Below are positions 25,003-33,946 of a stretch of 64,000 bases of DNA, one piece after another. The first letter of the stretch is position 1. Every line of letters begins with the position of its first letter. The notes beneath the pieces are model-generated. The model was not told the origin of the DNA. It searched no databases and saw nothing but the letters and a program-made list of their open reading frames with translations. The stretch covers positions 110,583 to 174,582 of the forward strand of contig NZ_CP109597.1 of the NCBI RefSeq assembly GCF_036327755.1. The letters run 5' to 3'. The translations under genes and the position numbers were made by a program. This stretch comes from Nocardia sp. NBC_01503. GTDB taxonomy: Bacteria; Actinomycetota; Actinomycetes; Mycobacteriales; Mycobacteriaceae.

Positions 25003-25267
25003 GCCTTTCCGGTTCGGGCGACCCCATGGCGTGGGTCACACAGTCAGGGGTTGGGGGTTCTCAGTACTCCCCCGGAGGCATGAAACCCACACTTCCGGAG
25101 GGAGGCCCTTCAACCACTGAGCAGCGTATGCGCTGCTTTATTGAAATCTCCTGTGCGAGAACAAATTAGAGAGATTAAGGTGATATAAGTGCAATACGGG
25201 TACAGACCGTCCACAAACCCGGAATGCACACACGACATATGGGTGACAAGAATGGAACAGGGCACGT

Positions 25268-25963
25268 ATGGCCAAGAAGCCGTTGGGGCTACCACGAGTT
25301 CCGCCGGGTCCTCAACACGCGTTCTTCAAAGGCCTCCAAGACCTTGTGACGAGTGCCGATGATCTACCGCTCAAAGAACTCGGCAAGATCGTAAATAGGT
25401 CACCGCAGGTCATGCACCGAGCCTTGCTCGGCCCGGCGATACCGAGTTTGGAACTGGTAAAGGAGCTCGTGAAGGCGTTGTCCGAGCTGATCGGTGCCAA
25501 TCCGGAGGAGATGGAGATTCGGTTCCGTCTCCTCCGGAGTGAAGCCCTCATCGACCAACGGGACAGGCGTGAAGTACCCGGAACTAGCGCCCCGCACGAT
25601 GCCGCTCCTCCAGGGGGCAGCGGAGCACCACCCGCGAAGAACCTCAGCGCTGACCCAAAGACCGCGGAAGGTGACAAACACCAGAACACTCAGAAGGAAA
25701 CCCCGAAGTCCGCCCAGGCAGATGATCAGCGGCGGACCTTTACCGCTCTGCTCGTGCGCCTCAAGGATGCTTCCGGAAAGACCCGGGACCAACTGGCTAC
25801 AGATACCGGGGTGACTCCTTCCGCGGTGGAGAAGTGGCTGTACGGCGAGCGCATGCCCACACCGAAATCGCTCAAGAAGTTCATACACGCTCTCGGAGCG
25901 GGCGAAGCAGACAGTGCCGATCTATGGAGACTTCACCAGGACATTCAGGTACAGGACGACTGA
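25268..25963 (+). CDS. Two-domain XRE-type regulator
   Basis: The N-terminal part (about 15-75) and the C-terminal part (about 155-225) both look like XRE helix-turn-helix domains; the second is clear (LKDASGKTRDQLATDTGVTPSAVEKWLYGERMPTP). Between them is a 60-residue disordered linker rich in Ala, Pro and Lys. It follows a lower-GC stretch (25140-25260, with GATATAAGT) that likely holds its promoter. It stands alone, so a role as a regulator of distant genes is inferred. Confidence 0.7.
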   Translation: MAKKPLGLPRVPPGPQHAFFKGLQDLVTSADDLPLKELGKIVNRSPQVMHRALLGPAIPSLELVKELVKALSELIGANPEEMEIRFRLLRSEALIDQRDRREVPGTSAPHDAAPPGGSGAPPAKNLSADPKTAEGDKHQNTQKETPKSAQADDQRRTFTALLVRLKDASGKTRDQLATDTGVTPSAVEKWLYGERMPTPKSLKKFIHALGAGEADSADLWRLHQDIQVQDD

Positions 25964-26218
25964 CGACGACCCAACTCCTGCACCCTGGGATCCGGATCTC
26001 GGTGGGGGTGCTGTTAGTCGGTCACCGCGCCCCTGACCGAGATCGAGATCGCCCGGCTGCTGCCCCCGGAACTGCACCAGCGACACGCACGCAGGTGAAA
26101 AGCAAACTCCGCGAGTACATCTCACTGTGAAAGCCCTGACCTGCGATAAAACGGCTATCGCCGGTGCTGTGCCGGATGTTCCGTTTCCGTGCACGAAAAT
26201 GAGGAGTGATACCCCGCG

Positions 26219-26560
26219 ATGAGCAGGAAGAGCGCTACCGAGCTCGCTGATGATCTGTCCGATATCGCCCATGAGGTTCGCCGCCGCGCCGCCGAGGAAG
26301 TCCGCACCGAACTCGCCCGCGAAATCGCGGATCGCTTCCTCGGACGCCCCGGCCAGGACCGCAGCATCTACGGCGGTCGGCATCCGGAGGACTGCCTGCT
26401 CGAAGAGCTCGCGGACAATCCCGCACTGGCCAAGGTCCCCGAACTCCGAGCCGCGCTCGAACGCTTCGACAGCGATGACAGGGAGGGAGTCACCCCGGAC
26501 TTCCGCGCCGGTATCCTGTTCGCGGTCGGCCTGCTCACCGACCTCGACTTCGACCACTGA
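26219..26560 (+). CDS. Conserved hypothetical protein, intact copy of a duplicated gene
   Basis: The 113-residue, helical, charged product begins MSRKSATELADDLSDIAHEV and ends VGLLTDLDFDH. A closely similar copy on the opposite strand (55432-55773) has the same length but an in-frame stop. AATGAGGAGTGATACCCCGCG precedes the ATG. Conserved spots are LGRPG-DRS-YGGR-PEDCL-EEL and DFRAG-LFAV-LLTD. The function is unknown; high conservation between the copies suggests a recent duplication. Confidence 0.7.
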   Translation: MSRKSATELADDLSDIAHEVRRRAAEEVRTELAREIADRFLGRPGQDRSIYGGRHPEDCLLEELADNPALAKVPELRAALERFDSDDREGVTPDFRAGILFAVGLLTDLDFDH

Positions 26561-26587
26561 CCAAGCCCGTTCGCGCTTGCGACAGAC

Positions 26588-26622
26588 ACATCGGCAGTGC
26601 GCTTCAGACGCACTGCCGATGT
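26588..26622. repeat. 14-bp hairpin overlapping the tRNA-like element
   Basis: ACATCGGCAGTGCG and CGCACTGCCGATGT pair perfectly around CTTCAGA. The 3' arm includes the first bases (GCCGATGT) of the tRNA-Gly-like sequence, so folding of the two is mutually exclusive. It also serves as a terminator-like hairpin after the 26219 gene. Confidence 0.6.
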
Positions 26623-26665
26623 AGTTCAATGGTAGAACTCCTGCTTCCCAAGCGGATTCAGACCA
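26615..26665 (+). ncRNA. tRNA-Gly-like 5' half, copy 1
   Basis: GCCGATG-TA-GTTC-AATGGTA-GAAC-T-CCTGC-TTCCCAA-GCGG matches acceptor strand, D arm and anticodon arm (loop with CCC) of a glycine tRNA. No T arm or matching 3' acceptor strand follows, so it is not a complete tRNA. A second copy lies at 53150-53200 on the other strand. It may be a relic of an attachment site or a tRNA-like small RNA. Confidence 0.5.
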
Positions 26666-26779
26666 TTTGGGACCACTCGGCAGACCACCCCATTGGTACT
26701 GAAAGGTCGTCGAACCCGTGGATTCGAGAAGAAATTTGCTACGCCTCAAGGATTTCGAGCCAGGCACCGAGTACTGGGT

Positions 26780-27073
26780 ATGACGCTGCAATGGGCGCTC
26801 AACGGCTGGCACACGGTGGCAGGCCACGTTGGGATCTGGCCGATCCTGGTACCGCTGTTCGGGGGGCTGCTGTACGAGTGTGCTGCTGGTGCGCGGAACC
26901 TTCAGCGGCACTGGACAACTCGTATGGTCGTGCGCGAAGCCCCCCGAGGTACCGTAGTGAAGAGCACGACTCGCAGACCTGGCGGCTTGGTGTCCACGCT
27001 CGTCATCGAGGTCGGGCCGCCCACACACCCAGCCACCACCTCGACCTCCCCCGAGCAGCGCGAGTTGCCATGA
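26780..27073 (+). CDS. Small membrane-anchored protein of sigma cassette A
   Basis: The 97-residue product has one hydrophobic N-terminal segment (about 14-34, GHVGIWPILVPLFGGLLYE) and a cytoplasmic C-terminal domain with RNLQRHWTTRMVVREA and STLVIEVG. The protein at 34937 has the same length and shares R-LQRH--TRM--REA ... VK ... GG ... IEVG/VEVG. The last codon overlaps the start of the sigma factor (ATGA). A membrane sensor or anchor for the sigma factor is the natural guess. It is not related in sequence to zinc anti-sigma proteins. Confidence 0.6.
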   Translation: MTLQWALNGWHTVAGHVGIWPILVPLFGGLLYECAAGARNLQRHWTTRMVVREAPRGTVVKSTTRRPGGLVSTLVIEVGPPTHPATTSTSPEQRELP

Positions 27074-27648
27074 CTATCCGAGTGACGTCCGAGGAGCGAT
27101 TCGGCTTCGAGGGCGAGTTCGAGCAGCTGTTCCGACGGCACTCGGCCGCGGTGCATCGATACGCCTGTAAGGCACTGCGCGGGCAGACCCATCAGGCCGA
27201 GGAGATCGTCCAAGAGGTCTTCATCGCGGTCTGGAAGCAGTACGCCCGCGATTTCTCCGGAAAGCCGGATCAGCAAGCGCTGCAACTGATCATGAAGATC
27301 GCCGCGCGGCGGGTGATCGACATCCACCGTCAGCGCGCGACCCAACCGACCCAGCCCAGCGCGGACTTGGACGACTCCATCCTGGCGGTCGGCACCGATC
27401 CTTCCCGCGGGAACCCGGCCGAGCGGGTCCTGAGCCAAGACGCCGTCAAACGCTTCTGGTTCGGTCTGACCCGCGAGCTGACCGACGCCGAATATCAGGT
27501 GGCGCTGATGGCGTGGGAGCTGGAGCTAGCAGTGAAGGAGGTCGCCGACATTCTTGCCATATCCGTGTCCACGGTGTGGTCGCATAAGAGTCGAGCACGA
27601 ATCAAAATTGAGAAGATCATGCAGCACAACAGGAATCGGATCGAGTGA
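27070..27648 (+). CDS. ECF-type sigma factor, cassette A
   Basis: The 192-residue protein has sigma region 2 (FRRHSAAVHRYACKALRGQTHQAEEIVQEVFIAVWKQY...RVIDIHRQ) and region 4 (ELTDAEYQVALMAWELELAVKEVADILAISVSTVWSHKSRARIKI) and lacks regions 1 and 3, so it is an ECF-type RNA polymerase sigma factor. It is the paralogue of the product at 35227. It overlaps the small membrane-protein gene and is followed 28 bases later by the third gene of the cassette. Its target promoters are unknown. Confidence 0.85.
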   Translation: MTIRVTSEERFGFEGEFEQLFRRHSAAVHRYACKALRGQTHQAEEIVQEVFIAVWKQYARDFSGKPDQQALQLIMKIAARRVIDIHRQRATQPTQPSADLDDSILAVGTDPSRGNPAERVLSQDAVKRFWFGLTRELTDAEYQVALMAWELELAVKEVADILAISVSTVWSHKSRARIKIEKIMQHNRNRIE

Positions 27649-27676
27649 TGTGCGAGCGATCGATCGAGGTGACCAC

Positions 27677-28180
27677 ATGAACTCCGACCAGATACGAGCG
27701 GCCCGCCTGCCCGCCACGATCGGCACGGCGCTGCACGAGATCGACAACTACCTGGCCGACGACGCCGGTACCTACCGGTACGACGTCGAGGCCGGGCTCG
27801 CACAGCTCCAGCAGGCCATCGCTGTCGATCATGAGATCGCCCCGAAGGCCGGGCGTATGACCAGCGATATCACTCCCGAATTCGCGACCCAGGTCGGATC
27901 CAATTCGTGGACCTTGAGCTGGCTGCCCGATCGCCACTTGACCCGTGAACAGGCGTTGAGGGGAATGGAACTGGACGAGATCCTGAGCGATCCTGCGCTC
28001 ACCACAACACAGTTGGAGTGGGAGGCGGCTGGTCGTCGCGCCGCAGAGCTCGGTCTGACTCTCGAAGAAGTCGTTGTGCTGCTGAGCAAGCGGCTGACGG
28101 AGACAACGAAGAGCAGAGACCGGCCATCACCGGCCAAGCGCGCTCAGGCACTCGAAGGTCTGCAACCAGATCAGGGCTGA
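27677..28180 (+). CDS. Third gene of sigma cassette A; possible sigma regulator
   Basis: The 167-residue protein has an N-terminal helical segment (LHEIDNYLADDAG, then EAGLAQLQQAI) that matches the N-terminus of the third protein in cassette C, and a central motif WTLSWLP, three residues, LTREQALRGMELDE, that recurs in the third protein of cassette B. The C-terminal part is helical (AAELGLTLEEVVVLL), HTH-like. Sharing one module with each of the other cassettes makes it a link between them. An anti-sigma or co-regulator role is inferred from position. Confidence 0.55.
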   Translation: MNSDQIRAARLPATIGTALHEIDNYLADDAGTYRYDVEAGLAQLQQAIAVDHEIAPKAGRMTSDITPEFATQVGSNSWTLSWLPDRHLTREQALRGMELDEILSDPALTTTQLEWEAAGRRAAELGLTLEEVVVLLSKRLTETTKSRDRPSPAKRAQALEGLQPDQG

Positions 28181-28193
28181 TCTCCGCCTGTCC

Positions 28194-28403
28194 TCACCTC
28201 TGCGGCTCCGGAGGGTCGGCGGGTGGCGGCGGACCGGCCACTACTTCCAAGTCCGAGACCAGCATCCATTCGTAATGGCCACCCGGCCCCTCGGCTCCTT
28301 TGGCTGGTTTGACCAACAGCGCCCACCAGACCACCACCCAATCCCGGGCACGAACGTGGACGTCACCGACTCCGGCCTGGTGCTGCGGCCCAGCCTCACC
28401 CAC
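28194..28403 (-). CDS. Hypothetical small protein, possibly truncated
   Basis: The credible part is VHVRARDWVVVWWALLVKP followed by EWMLVSDLEVVAGPPP, which looks like a compact beta-rich domain (RARDW-VVW-ALLVKPAKG). The N-terminal 15 residues are less convincing, so this may be the 3' end of a longer gene. No family was recognised. Confidence 0.4.
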   Translation of the reverse strand: MGEAGPQHQAGVGDVHVRARDWVVVWWALLVKPAKGAEGPGGHYEWMLVSDLEVVAGPPPPADPPEPQR

Positions 28404-28639
28404 GTCCGCAAGAGCCCCGGCTTCCGGGCACTGGAGCGCGGCGCGTAACGCAGTACGGCGCGGCTGCCGGGAAACTAACCCGCGCTCGCTTGGGCCAGGC
28501 GCCGGGACTCTCCTGTTCCGGAAGTGCGCTGGCTGTACGGGGACGTTGTCGGTCAGAAATGACAGCCTGAACAGCTATTTCCCGGTCTGTTGGAGATCTT
28601 GGTCGGCAAGGTATGCGAGTGGCATGAACGACCGTGATG

Positions 28640-29150
28640 GGCTGGCGCTCGCTAGCGCGGCGAGTGAGAGAGCTGGTTGTCGCGGCTGTTGTGGGTGAGG
28701 TGTCGTACTGCGGGCACGGCCAGGGGTGCGGCCGCGGCGACGAGATAGATCAGCCCGGCGCCGGTGGCGATGGTGTTCGCGCCGATGTGATCGGTCAGGG
28801 GGCCGATGCTGAGCATCCCGATCGGGATCGCGACATAGGAGAGTAAGTGATCCAGGGAGGAGACACGGGAAAGAACATCGATGGGGATGTGTTCTTGCAG
28901 GGTGGTTTCCCAGGTTGTGGATGCAATCGAAAGGCTCGGTCCAGCAATCAGACTGGCGCTCATCAGGACTGGGAGGCTGCTGTGGGTGCCGAGCGCGAAT
29001 CAACGGCGTGTCAGGATTGCGATCGTTTGTCCCATGCGAAGCAGGTGCCGGACCACAAAGCCGATACATGATGATGCTGGCCAGTAGGAGTCCGTGCTCT
29101 AGTTGGCCAGCCGCTGCGGATTCAGCAGGTGTCACATGAACGCGTTCAAC
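28640..29150 (-). pseudogene. Major facilitator transporter remnant
   Basis: The frame ending at 28652 encodes the last third of an MFS drug-efflux protein: TTWETTLQEHIPIDVLSRVSS, a membrane segment (AIPIGMLSIGPLTDHIGA) and GLIYLVAAAAPLAVPAV. Fragments of the preceding segment appear in other frames up to about 29150 and the rest of the roughly 400-residue protein is missing. It is a truncated, frame-broken relic. Confidence 0.6.
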
Positions 29151-29452
29151 CACCGAGTTCCTGCGCTGGCTCGCGGGCGATACTGACAGCTCGTGGCCGG
29201 ATGTGCCTGTGCTGCAACCAGATCAGACGCGTCCGACCTGCGTGAGTTCGAACCGAGCAACCTCATAAATGAGAAGGCACAGTACGCTATTCGATCTGAA
29301 ATTCCTCCGCTGGTAGCGATTCCGATGTCAGACCAAGCGGTATAACTGAGAGTTTTCTGAGCATGCTCTGAAATCGCTTTCCGCCCAACCGAATCTGCAT
29401 TTTGAGCCCTTTCACATAGTGAATGCTGTTCGGTACCGGGAAAGGAACTCTG
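29151..29452. other. Lower-GC intergenic stretch, probable promoter region of sigma cassette B
   Basis: The stretch is clearly less GC-rich than its surroundings (for example 29260-29430). It precedes the ribosome site of the 29453 gene. No gene with a good start is seen on either strand; the 79-residue minus frame at 29287 lacks a ribosome site. No promoter boxes are certain. Confidence 0.4.
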
Positions 29453-29770
29453 ATGGTCTTGATAGAGCTTATGGCCGGGGCCGTCACGGGCCGCTGGGCC
29501 TCAGGGTTGTGGCAGTACCTAAGCATGCGAGTGCATGCCGCTCACGCAGTCGAACTCGAGCGTGAACGCAACCGAGGCACCGTCGCCGCGATCGCCGCGC
29601 TCCCGACGGGGGGACTGCTCGTCGAACACGAGCACGGCGGCCGCAGCCGCATGATCGCGGTGCCCGCACCGGCGGCAATGTTTCCCGCTGCACTGACCCT
29701 GGATCCCGTGCAGCCCTCGGCGATCACCGGATCGGCTGCCCCCGATTACACCCACGAGCGCGCGCGATGA
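29453..29770 (+). CDS. Small protein of sigma cassette B
   Basis: GGAAAGGAACTCTG precedes ATG. The 105-residue product starts with a weakly hydrophobic helix (VLIELMAGAVTGRWASGLW), then a charged helix (AHAVELERERNRGTVAAIAALP) and a short strand-rich tail (GGLLVEHEHGGRSRMIAV). It occupies the same place as the small proteins of cassettes A and C but without clear sequence identity. The last bases overlap the sigma-factor start (ATGA). Confidence 0.6.
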   Translation: MVLIELMAGAVTGRWASGLWQYLSMRVHAAHAVELERERNRGTVAAIAALPTGGLLVEHEHGGRSRMIAVPAPAAMFPAALTLDPVQPSAITGSAAPDYTHERAR

Positions 29771-30297
29771 TCCCCCAGGACGGGCTCGGGACCGTAAGCA
29801 CTCATCTCGACGACGAGATCGCTGACTACTTCCGTGCCCACTACCCCCGCCTTGTCGGCTTCCTGCGTAAGGCCTCCGAGCTGACCGAGGAAACAGCCCA
29901 CCAGGCCGCGCAACACGCCTTCCTGGTTCTGCGTAAAAAATGGCCTGACCTGCGCCAGCCTGGCCAGAACCCCCGCGCGTACCTGTACAAGACCGCGGAG
30001 AACTGGGTCCGCAGGAACGACCGGCCCGAACCCCTGGTATTCGTCGATGACCTCACCACGTTCGACCAAGCCGCCGGCATCGCAGTGGAGGAAGAAGTGA
30101 TGTTGTCCATGCGAATCGATGAACTACTCGCCCGGCTCCCAGAACGACAACGGCAGGTGATCTTCCTGCACTATTTTCATCGGTTCACCATGAACGAGAT
30201 CGCGGAGATCCTCGGAATCACGCCCGGGACCGTCAAATCCACCGCCTCCGACGCACGCGGGAATCTGCGCGGATGGCTCGAGCAAGAAAGCCGATGA
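29767..30297 (+). CDS. ECF-type sigma factor, cassette B
   Basis: The 176-residue product is a textbook ECF sigma factor: region 2 (YFRAHYPRLVGFLRKASEL...AQHAFLVLRKKWPDLRQPGQNPRAYLYKTAENWV) and region 4 (LPERQRQVIFLHYFHRFTMNEIAEILGITPGTVKSTASDARGNLRGWL). It is closer to classical SigE-type ECF factors than those of cassettes A and C. The third gene starts two bases after its stop. It presumably directs transcription of its own operon and unknown targets. Confidence 0.9.
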   Translation: MIPQDGLGTVSTHLDDEIADYFRAHYPRLVGFLRKASELTEETAHQAAQHAFLVLRKKWPDLRQPGQNPRAYLYKTAENWVRRNDRPEPLVFVDDLTTFDQAAGIAVEEEVMLSMRIDELLARLPERQRQVIFLHYFHRFTMNEIAEILGITPGTVKSTASDARGNLRGWLEQESR

Positions 30298-30298
30298 G

Positions 30299-30988
30299 AT
30301 GACCCGCAATTTTGACGAATCGATGCTGGGAATCCTCGCCGGCGCGCGCCCGGAGTACACGATGGGCTCAACCGAGATCGAACGACGGTTGGCGCAATTC
30401 CAGCAAAAAGCCGCCGCCATCGATGCTGACCCTGAGGCATCGGCGCAGCTCAACACCGAGATCGCCGAGCTCGACGATCCGGCCTCACGCACGCCACCAC
30501 CCCGCTGGCTCTCGCTCGAGCGGGTGCTCGAGGAGCTTGAGGAGCCCGCTGTCACCGCACAGTGCGACGGACCAGCCACGGAGACCCACGAACGCCCAGG
30601 GGACTGGAGCGAATACCCGAGAGGGCGTGCCCGGCAGCATGTCATCCCCAAACTTGGAACGATCTACGAAAACGGCCAGTCCATCACCAGCAGCAGGAGC
30701 TCGGAATGCGCATTGCGGTTCGACGATGGAGCTGAACCCGTCTGGACCTTGAGCTGGTACCCCACCCTGCGGCTGACCCGCGAACAGGCACGGGCCGGAA
30801 TGGAACTGGCCGAAGTGTGTACCAGTGATCAGGAACCGGCGGCCGTTGCAGAAGCCCTTGCGGCCGAGATCGGGATCAGCGTGCAGGTCGTGAGAGAAGT
30901 CCTGAAAACGCGGCTTCGGGAGAAGGCTGAACTCGATCGGGCTGTCCAACCCGATCACGGCGAATCATGGCACGACGCACATCACTGA
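30299..30988 (+). CDS. Third gene of sigma cassette B; possible sigma regulator
   Basis: The 229-residue acidic protein has a helical N-terminus, a proline-rich middle and, at about residues 145-175, WTLSWYP, three residues, LTREQARAGMELAE, the motif shared with the third protein of cassette A. The C-terminus (AAEIGISVQVVREVLKTRL) also resembles that protein's HTH-like tail. Together they define a family found next to sigma factors here. The function is unknown; it may sense a ligand or hold the sigma factor. Confidence 0.55.
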   Translation: MTRNFDESMLGILAGARPEYTMGSTEIERRLAQFQQKAAAIDADPEASAQLNTEIAELDDPASRTPPPRWLSLERVLEELEEPAVTAQCDGPATETHERPGDWSEYPRGRARQHVIPKLGTIYENGQSITSSRSSECALRFDDGAEPVWTLSWYPTLRLTREQARAGMELAEVCTSDQEPAAVAEALAAEIGISVQVVREVLKTRLREKAELDRAVQPDHGESWHDAHH

Positions 30989-31561
30989 ACACAGCGAGAT
31001 CATCACGGTGTAGGAAATACACTCACCGGGATCCGCCGAACGGGCGTGTTCGTCTCGGGGGGTCCGGCTGCGACCGGGCATGCCGTGAAGTCGCCGCCCG
31101 CGCCGCGGAATTGTCCGCCGCCCGCTCGGGCTCTTCTTGGGAGCGCCGGGACGGCCGAGTCGAACGAATGTCATTGTCCGGTCGGGTCTTTCACCGGTTA
31201 CTTCGTCGACGTAGAGCAGATGTGCCAGCCGGTGACGAGCACCTTTGGATACCTGTTCCACAGCATTCGCCCATCGATCATGAGGCCAGCGGATGTGATA
31301 GATCTCTGCGGCTTTGCGGATCGTGGCGGCCAGCTTGCGGGCGTCGGCAGGTTGAGCGTCCGGGCCAGCGGCGTGGAAGTAGACCGCGTTCACTTCGGAC
31401 ACCACCAGCTCCCAGCAGCCGATCACCTGCAAAACAAGGCCTTCCATGGAACGCGCTGGTTCCCACGCCGCGGCCGCTTTGCGGCCACGCTCCTCCACCC
31501 TGGCGACGACCTCGTCGGCAATTTCGTCAAAGCTCCGAGGCTCAGTGGTGTCATCGATCAT
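30965..31561 (-). CDS. Hypothetical helical protein
   Basis: The first 130 residues are credible: FDEIADEVVARVEERGRKAAAAW, MEGLVLQVIGCWELVVSEVNAVYFHAAGP and ARKLAATIRKAAEIYHIRWPHDRWANAVEQVSKGARHRLAHLL. The last 60 are arginine-rich and could be out of frame after about 31150. It overlaps the convergent cassette B gene at its 3' end. No domain was recognised. Confidence 0.5.
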   Translation of the reverse strand: MIDDTTEPRSFDEIADEVVARVEERGRKAAAAWEPARSMEGLVLQVIGCWELVVSEVNAVYFHAAGPDAQPADARKLAATIRKAAEIYHIRWPHDRWANAVEQVSKGARHRLAHLLYVDEVTGERPDRTMTFVRLGRPGAPKKSPSGRRTIPRRGRRLHGMPGRSRTPRDEHARSADPGECISYTVMISLCSVMCVVP

Positions 31562-31682
31562 GAAAAACAGCCCAAGAGGGCCAGAAGCTAATGGAGTTCG
31601 TCAGGGGATTTCGTCGTATTTCCATTCCAGGGGCGGCGTATAACCGCAGATCGTCCCGGCACTCCGTGCGGGGCGGGTGGCT

Positions 31683-31844
31683 CTAGTCGGTGCGCCGATG
31701 TCTCCCTGGTGTGACGAGCAGGGTGACAGCGGGGAGTTCGAGGGTGGGTTCCTCGGTCGCCGCACGCAGACGATCGCAGAAAACCTCGACAGATCCGTAG
31801 CAAAACTGGATCTCGCGCAACAAGTCTCGGATATCGGCCATCAT
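31683..31844 (-). CDS. Small hypothetical protein (53 aa)
   Basis: GAGGGGGC precedes ATGATG on the minus strand. The product (ADIRDLLREIQFCYGSVEVF...LRAATEEP) is a short amphipathic helical protein ending RHRRTD. Codon use is normal. It lies head to head with the frameshifted 31915 gene. Confidence 0.4.
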   Translation of the reverse strand: MMADIRDLLREIQFCYGSVEVFCDRLRAATEEPTLELPAVTLLVTPGRHRRTD

Positions 31845-31914
31845 GCCCCCTCGGGCAGCAGACCCAGGCGTGGGAGCTTGCCGAGCTGACCATCCGCTCG
31901 GAAGGGGCAGCGGC

Positions 31915-32207
31915 GTGGCTGACCCCGCGGCCGATGCGGCCCTGTATCGGTTCTACGCGGACATGTTCGACGCCCACGGTTTGCACTGGCCCGACCGGCT
32001 GCTCGAGGGCCTGGTCCTGGATCCCGATGATGCCTCGCCGATCGAACTACCACCGCAAGTGGACGACCCCTCCGAGGTCGCCGTGGTGCTGACTTCCGAA
32101 TACCGCTGTGGACGTACCAACGCCTGCAAGCCCGTGCTACCGCCGAGGGAACCGACATCGAGGAACTGCTCATGGCCACGGCCATTGTCGGCCCCGCAGA
32201 CTCGTAA
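31915..32207 (+). pseudogene. Hypothetical protein with one frameshift
   Basis: From GTG at 31915 the frame reads ADPAADAALYRFYADMFDAHG ... ELPPQVDDPSEVAVVLTSEYR and then, near 32104, sense passes to another frame: LWTYQRLQARATAEGTDIEELL ... IVGPADS and a stop at 32205. Joined, it is a compact 97-residue protein. A single indel, biological or technical, would explain it. Confidence 0.45.
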
Positions 32208-32289
32208 CCACCGCCATCCCACAGCGAGATGGCGGTGCTCACGGTCGACAGGATGGGGGACAGGGCTTTTGCTGGGTAGGACGGTCTGG

Positions 32290-33549
32290 CTATTCGCCCA
32301 CCGGTTCGGTGAGGAGCGTGATGGCTGCCTGACGCTGCTCATCGTCCCCGAACAGTTTCCAGATCAGGTCCGCAGCCTCTTCGGCCTCTGAGGCGGCATG
32401 GCGTAGCCGCTGATCATTGGTGATGCTTTCGATGGTGTGCAACGCCCCCCACAGGACTGAGCCGGTGACCCGGATCAGTGCGGCGAGTTCGCCGGGGCCG
32501 TGATCTCGGGTCTTGATGATGTCCGCGGTGGCGGGTTCGATCATCGCCAGGGTGGTGGCCGTGACTTCGGCGATTCGTTCCGCGCTTTGCGAGGCGATCT
32601 CGCCGGCCAGTTCCCATTCCACAACCCAGTTATCGGTGACGTCGAGTGTGGCCAGCATCGTGTCGGTGGCCCGCCGCACCGTGGTGAAGGCGAAGAGAAC
32701 GTCAGGAAGTAGCGTCCGCACGAGTTTGGGGGCGACCTTCTTCTTGTAAGGGAACTCCAGCGAGATCAGCCTGACCAGTGCCTGGGCAGTTTCGAGCTGT
32801 ACCGATACTGCGACATCAGAACCTGCGGCTGGGTTGCGGAGAACCGGGATCTCCACTGGTTCGAGGGCGTACTGGGCCGTGTCGGGAAGCTCCATGACAT
32901 CGCGTAGGAACCATTGTGTGGCGACCGCGTCGACGTAGTCATTCTGTGCTGCCTGCAGGCCGTCGCGGTGCTTGAGTTCGGTGGCACTGGCGTGTTGCAG
33001 GCAGTGGTCCGCGCTGGTGCCGTCATCGGGGAAGTACATGACGCGGTTGCGGCAGCGACCGCCGGATTTCGTGAGGCCGGTGCACTGCGTGCGTTCCATC
33101 GCGGGCAGATACGGCGGCACGTCAGCGGGTTGGGGTGGTGGGACAACGACTGGTGGGTTGGTGGGGGAGATGCGGGGATGTCCGCCGCGAACGGCCTCGG
33201 CGTGGCGGCCGTGGATTCCGGTGGGCCGGGACGGTCCACTCGCCCAGCTCTGCGCCAGCGCCGCGCGGTGGTTGAGCAATGACGCCGCGGAGAATGTATC
33301 GGTGGCGATTCGGTGGGTGATGTCGAGTGCTTGACCGAGTTCGTCGACCCGTAGAACGTCCTCGATAACCGTGGGGAACAGCGCGGTTGCCTCGGTCAAG
33401 AGCCGGACCAGCTGTCCCAACAGCGCTAAGTCGCCATCGCAGACGTAGTCGGTATCGCATGAGCAGGCGGGCACGATCGGTGAGTTCCAGTCCTCAAGGA
33501 CATCACTACCACTCAGATGATCGTCACCAGGCATGTTGTCGTCAGACAT
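32290..33549 (-). CDS. Large hypothetical protein with a C4H2-like motif
   Basis: The 419-residue protein has an acidic, cysteine-containing N-terminus (PACSCDTDYVC), a proline-rich linker at about 130-150, a metal-binding module RTQCTGLTKSGGRCRNRV ... DHCLQHA, and a long helical C-terminal half (FPYKKKVAPKLVRTLLPDVLFAFTT). The C-x8-C ... C-x2-H arrangement is seen in phage and plasmid proteins of unknown function. The gene is alone, with its own promoter region around 33550-33620. No enzymatic motif is visible. Confidence 0.65.
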   Translation of the reverse strand: MSDDNMPGDDHLSGSDVLEDWNSPIVPACSCDTDYVCDGDLALLGQLVRLLTEATALFPTVIEDVLRVDELGQALDITHRIATDTFSAASLLNHRAALAQSWASGPSRPTGIHGRHAEAVRGGHPRISPTNPPVVVPPPQPADVPPYLPAMERTQCTGLTKSGGRCRNRVMYFPDDGTSADHCLQHASATELKHRDGLQAAQNDYVDAVATQWFLRDVMELPDTAQYALEPVEIPVLRNPAAGSDVAVSVQLETAQALVRLISLEFPYKKKVAPKLVRTLLPDVLFAFTTVRRATDTMLATLDVTDNWVVEWELAGEIASQSAERIAEVTATTLAMIEPATADIIKTRDHGPGELAALIRVTGSVLWGALHTIESITNDQRLRHAASEAEEAADLIWKLFGDDEQRQAAITLLTEPVGE

Positions 33550-33626
33550 GGCATGAACCTAGGGCTGGCAGATGCCAGCGGTTATGAGTTCGACATTGCC
33601 CGGCGAGTCGAGTTCCGAACGCTCCG

Positions 33627-33863
33627 TCAGCAGTCGTTCGCTCGGGATTCGATGGCACGGGCACGCTTATGCGCGATCAGGGCATCGATATCGAACGGTG
33701 TGGCAGCGCCACTGCGCTCGCCGACATCGAGTGCCTCGCGCAAAACATGCAGTCGCTGATCATCGTCGCTGGTCTCACACACGAATTCATTGATACCAAG
33801 TCCGGTAGTGGTCCGGGATTCGGGTGCGGTCGGCAAGGTATTCGTGTCCTTCGAATCGAGCAT
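33627..33863 (-). CDS. Orphan antitoxin-like protein
   Basis: The product has 78 residues. Its C-terminus reads LREALDVGERSGAATPFDIDALIAHKRAR, the pattern of ParD-type antitoxins (LR-AL--GE-SG...FD-DA) that embraces a RelE/ParE toxin. The N-terminus lacks the usual RHH strand. No toxin gene is seen on either side, so it is an orphan or remnant. Confidence 0.5.
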   Translation of the reverse strand: MLDSKDTNTLPTAPESRTTTGLGINEFVCETSDDDQRLHVLREALDVGERSGAATPFDIDALIAHKRARAIESRANDC

Positions 33864-33946
33864 GCCGATACGCGGTGACGATGAGCGCGGGACCGATGGA
33901 TGGTCGGCAAGATCACGCCCGCCGGGTCGCGAAGCAGTAGAAGCGA

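Noticed and set aside
26615..26700. A complete functional tRNA-Gly
   Set aside because: Acceptor, D and anticodon arms are present but no T arm or matching 3' acceptor strand could be found downstream; an upstream CATCGGC could only form a permuted tRNA and no T loop fits there.
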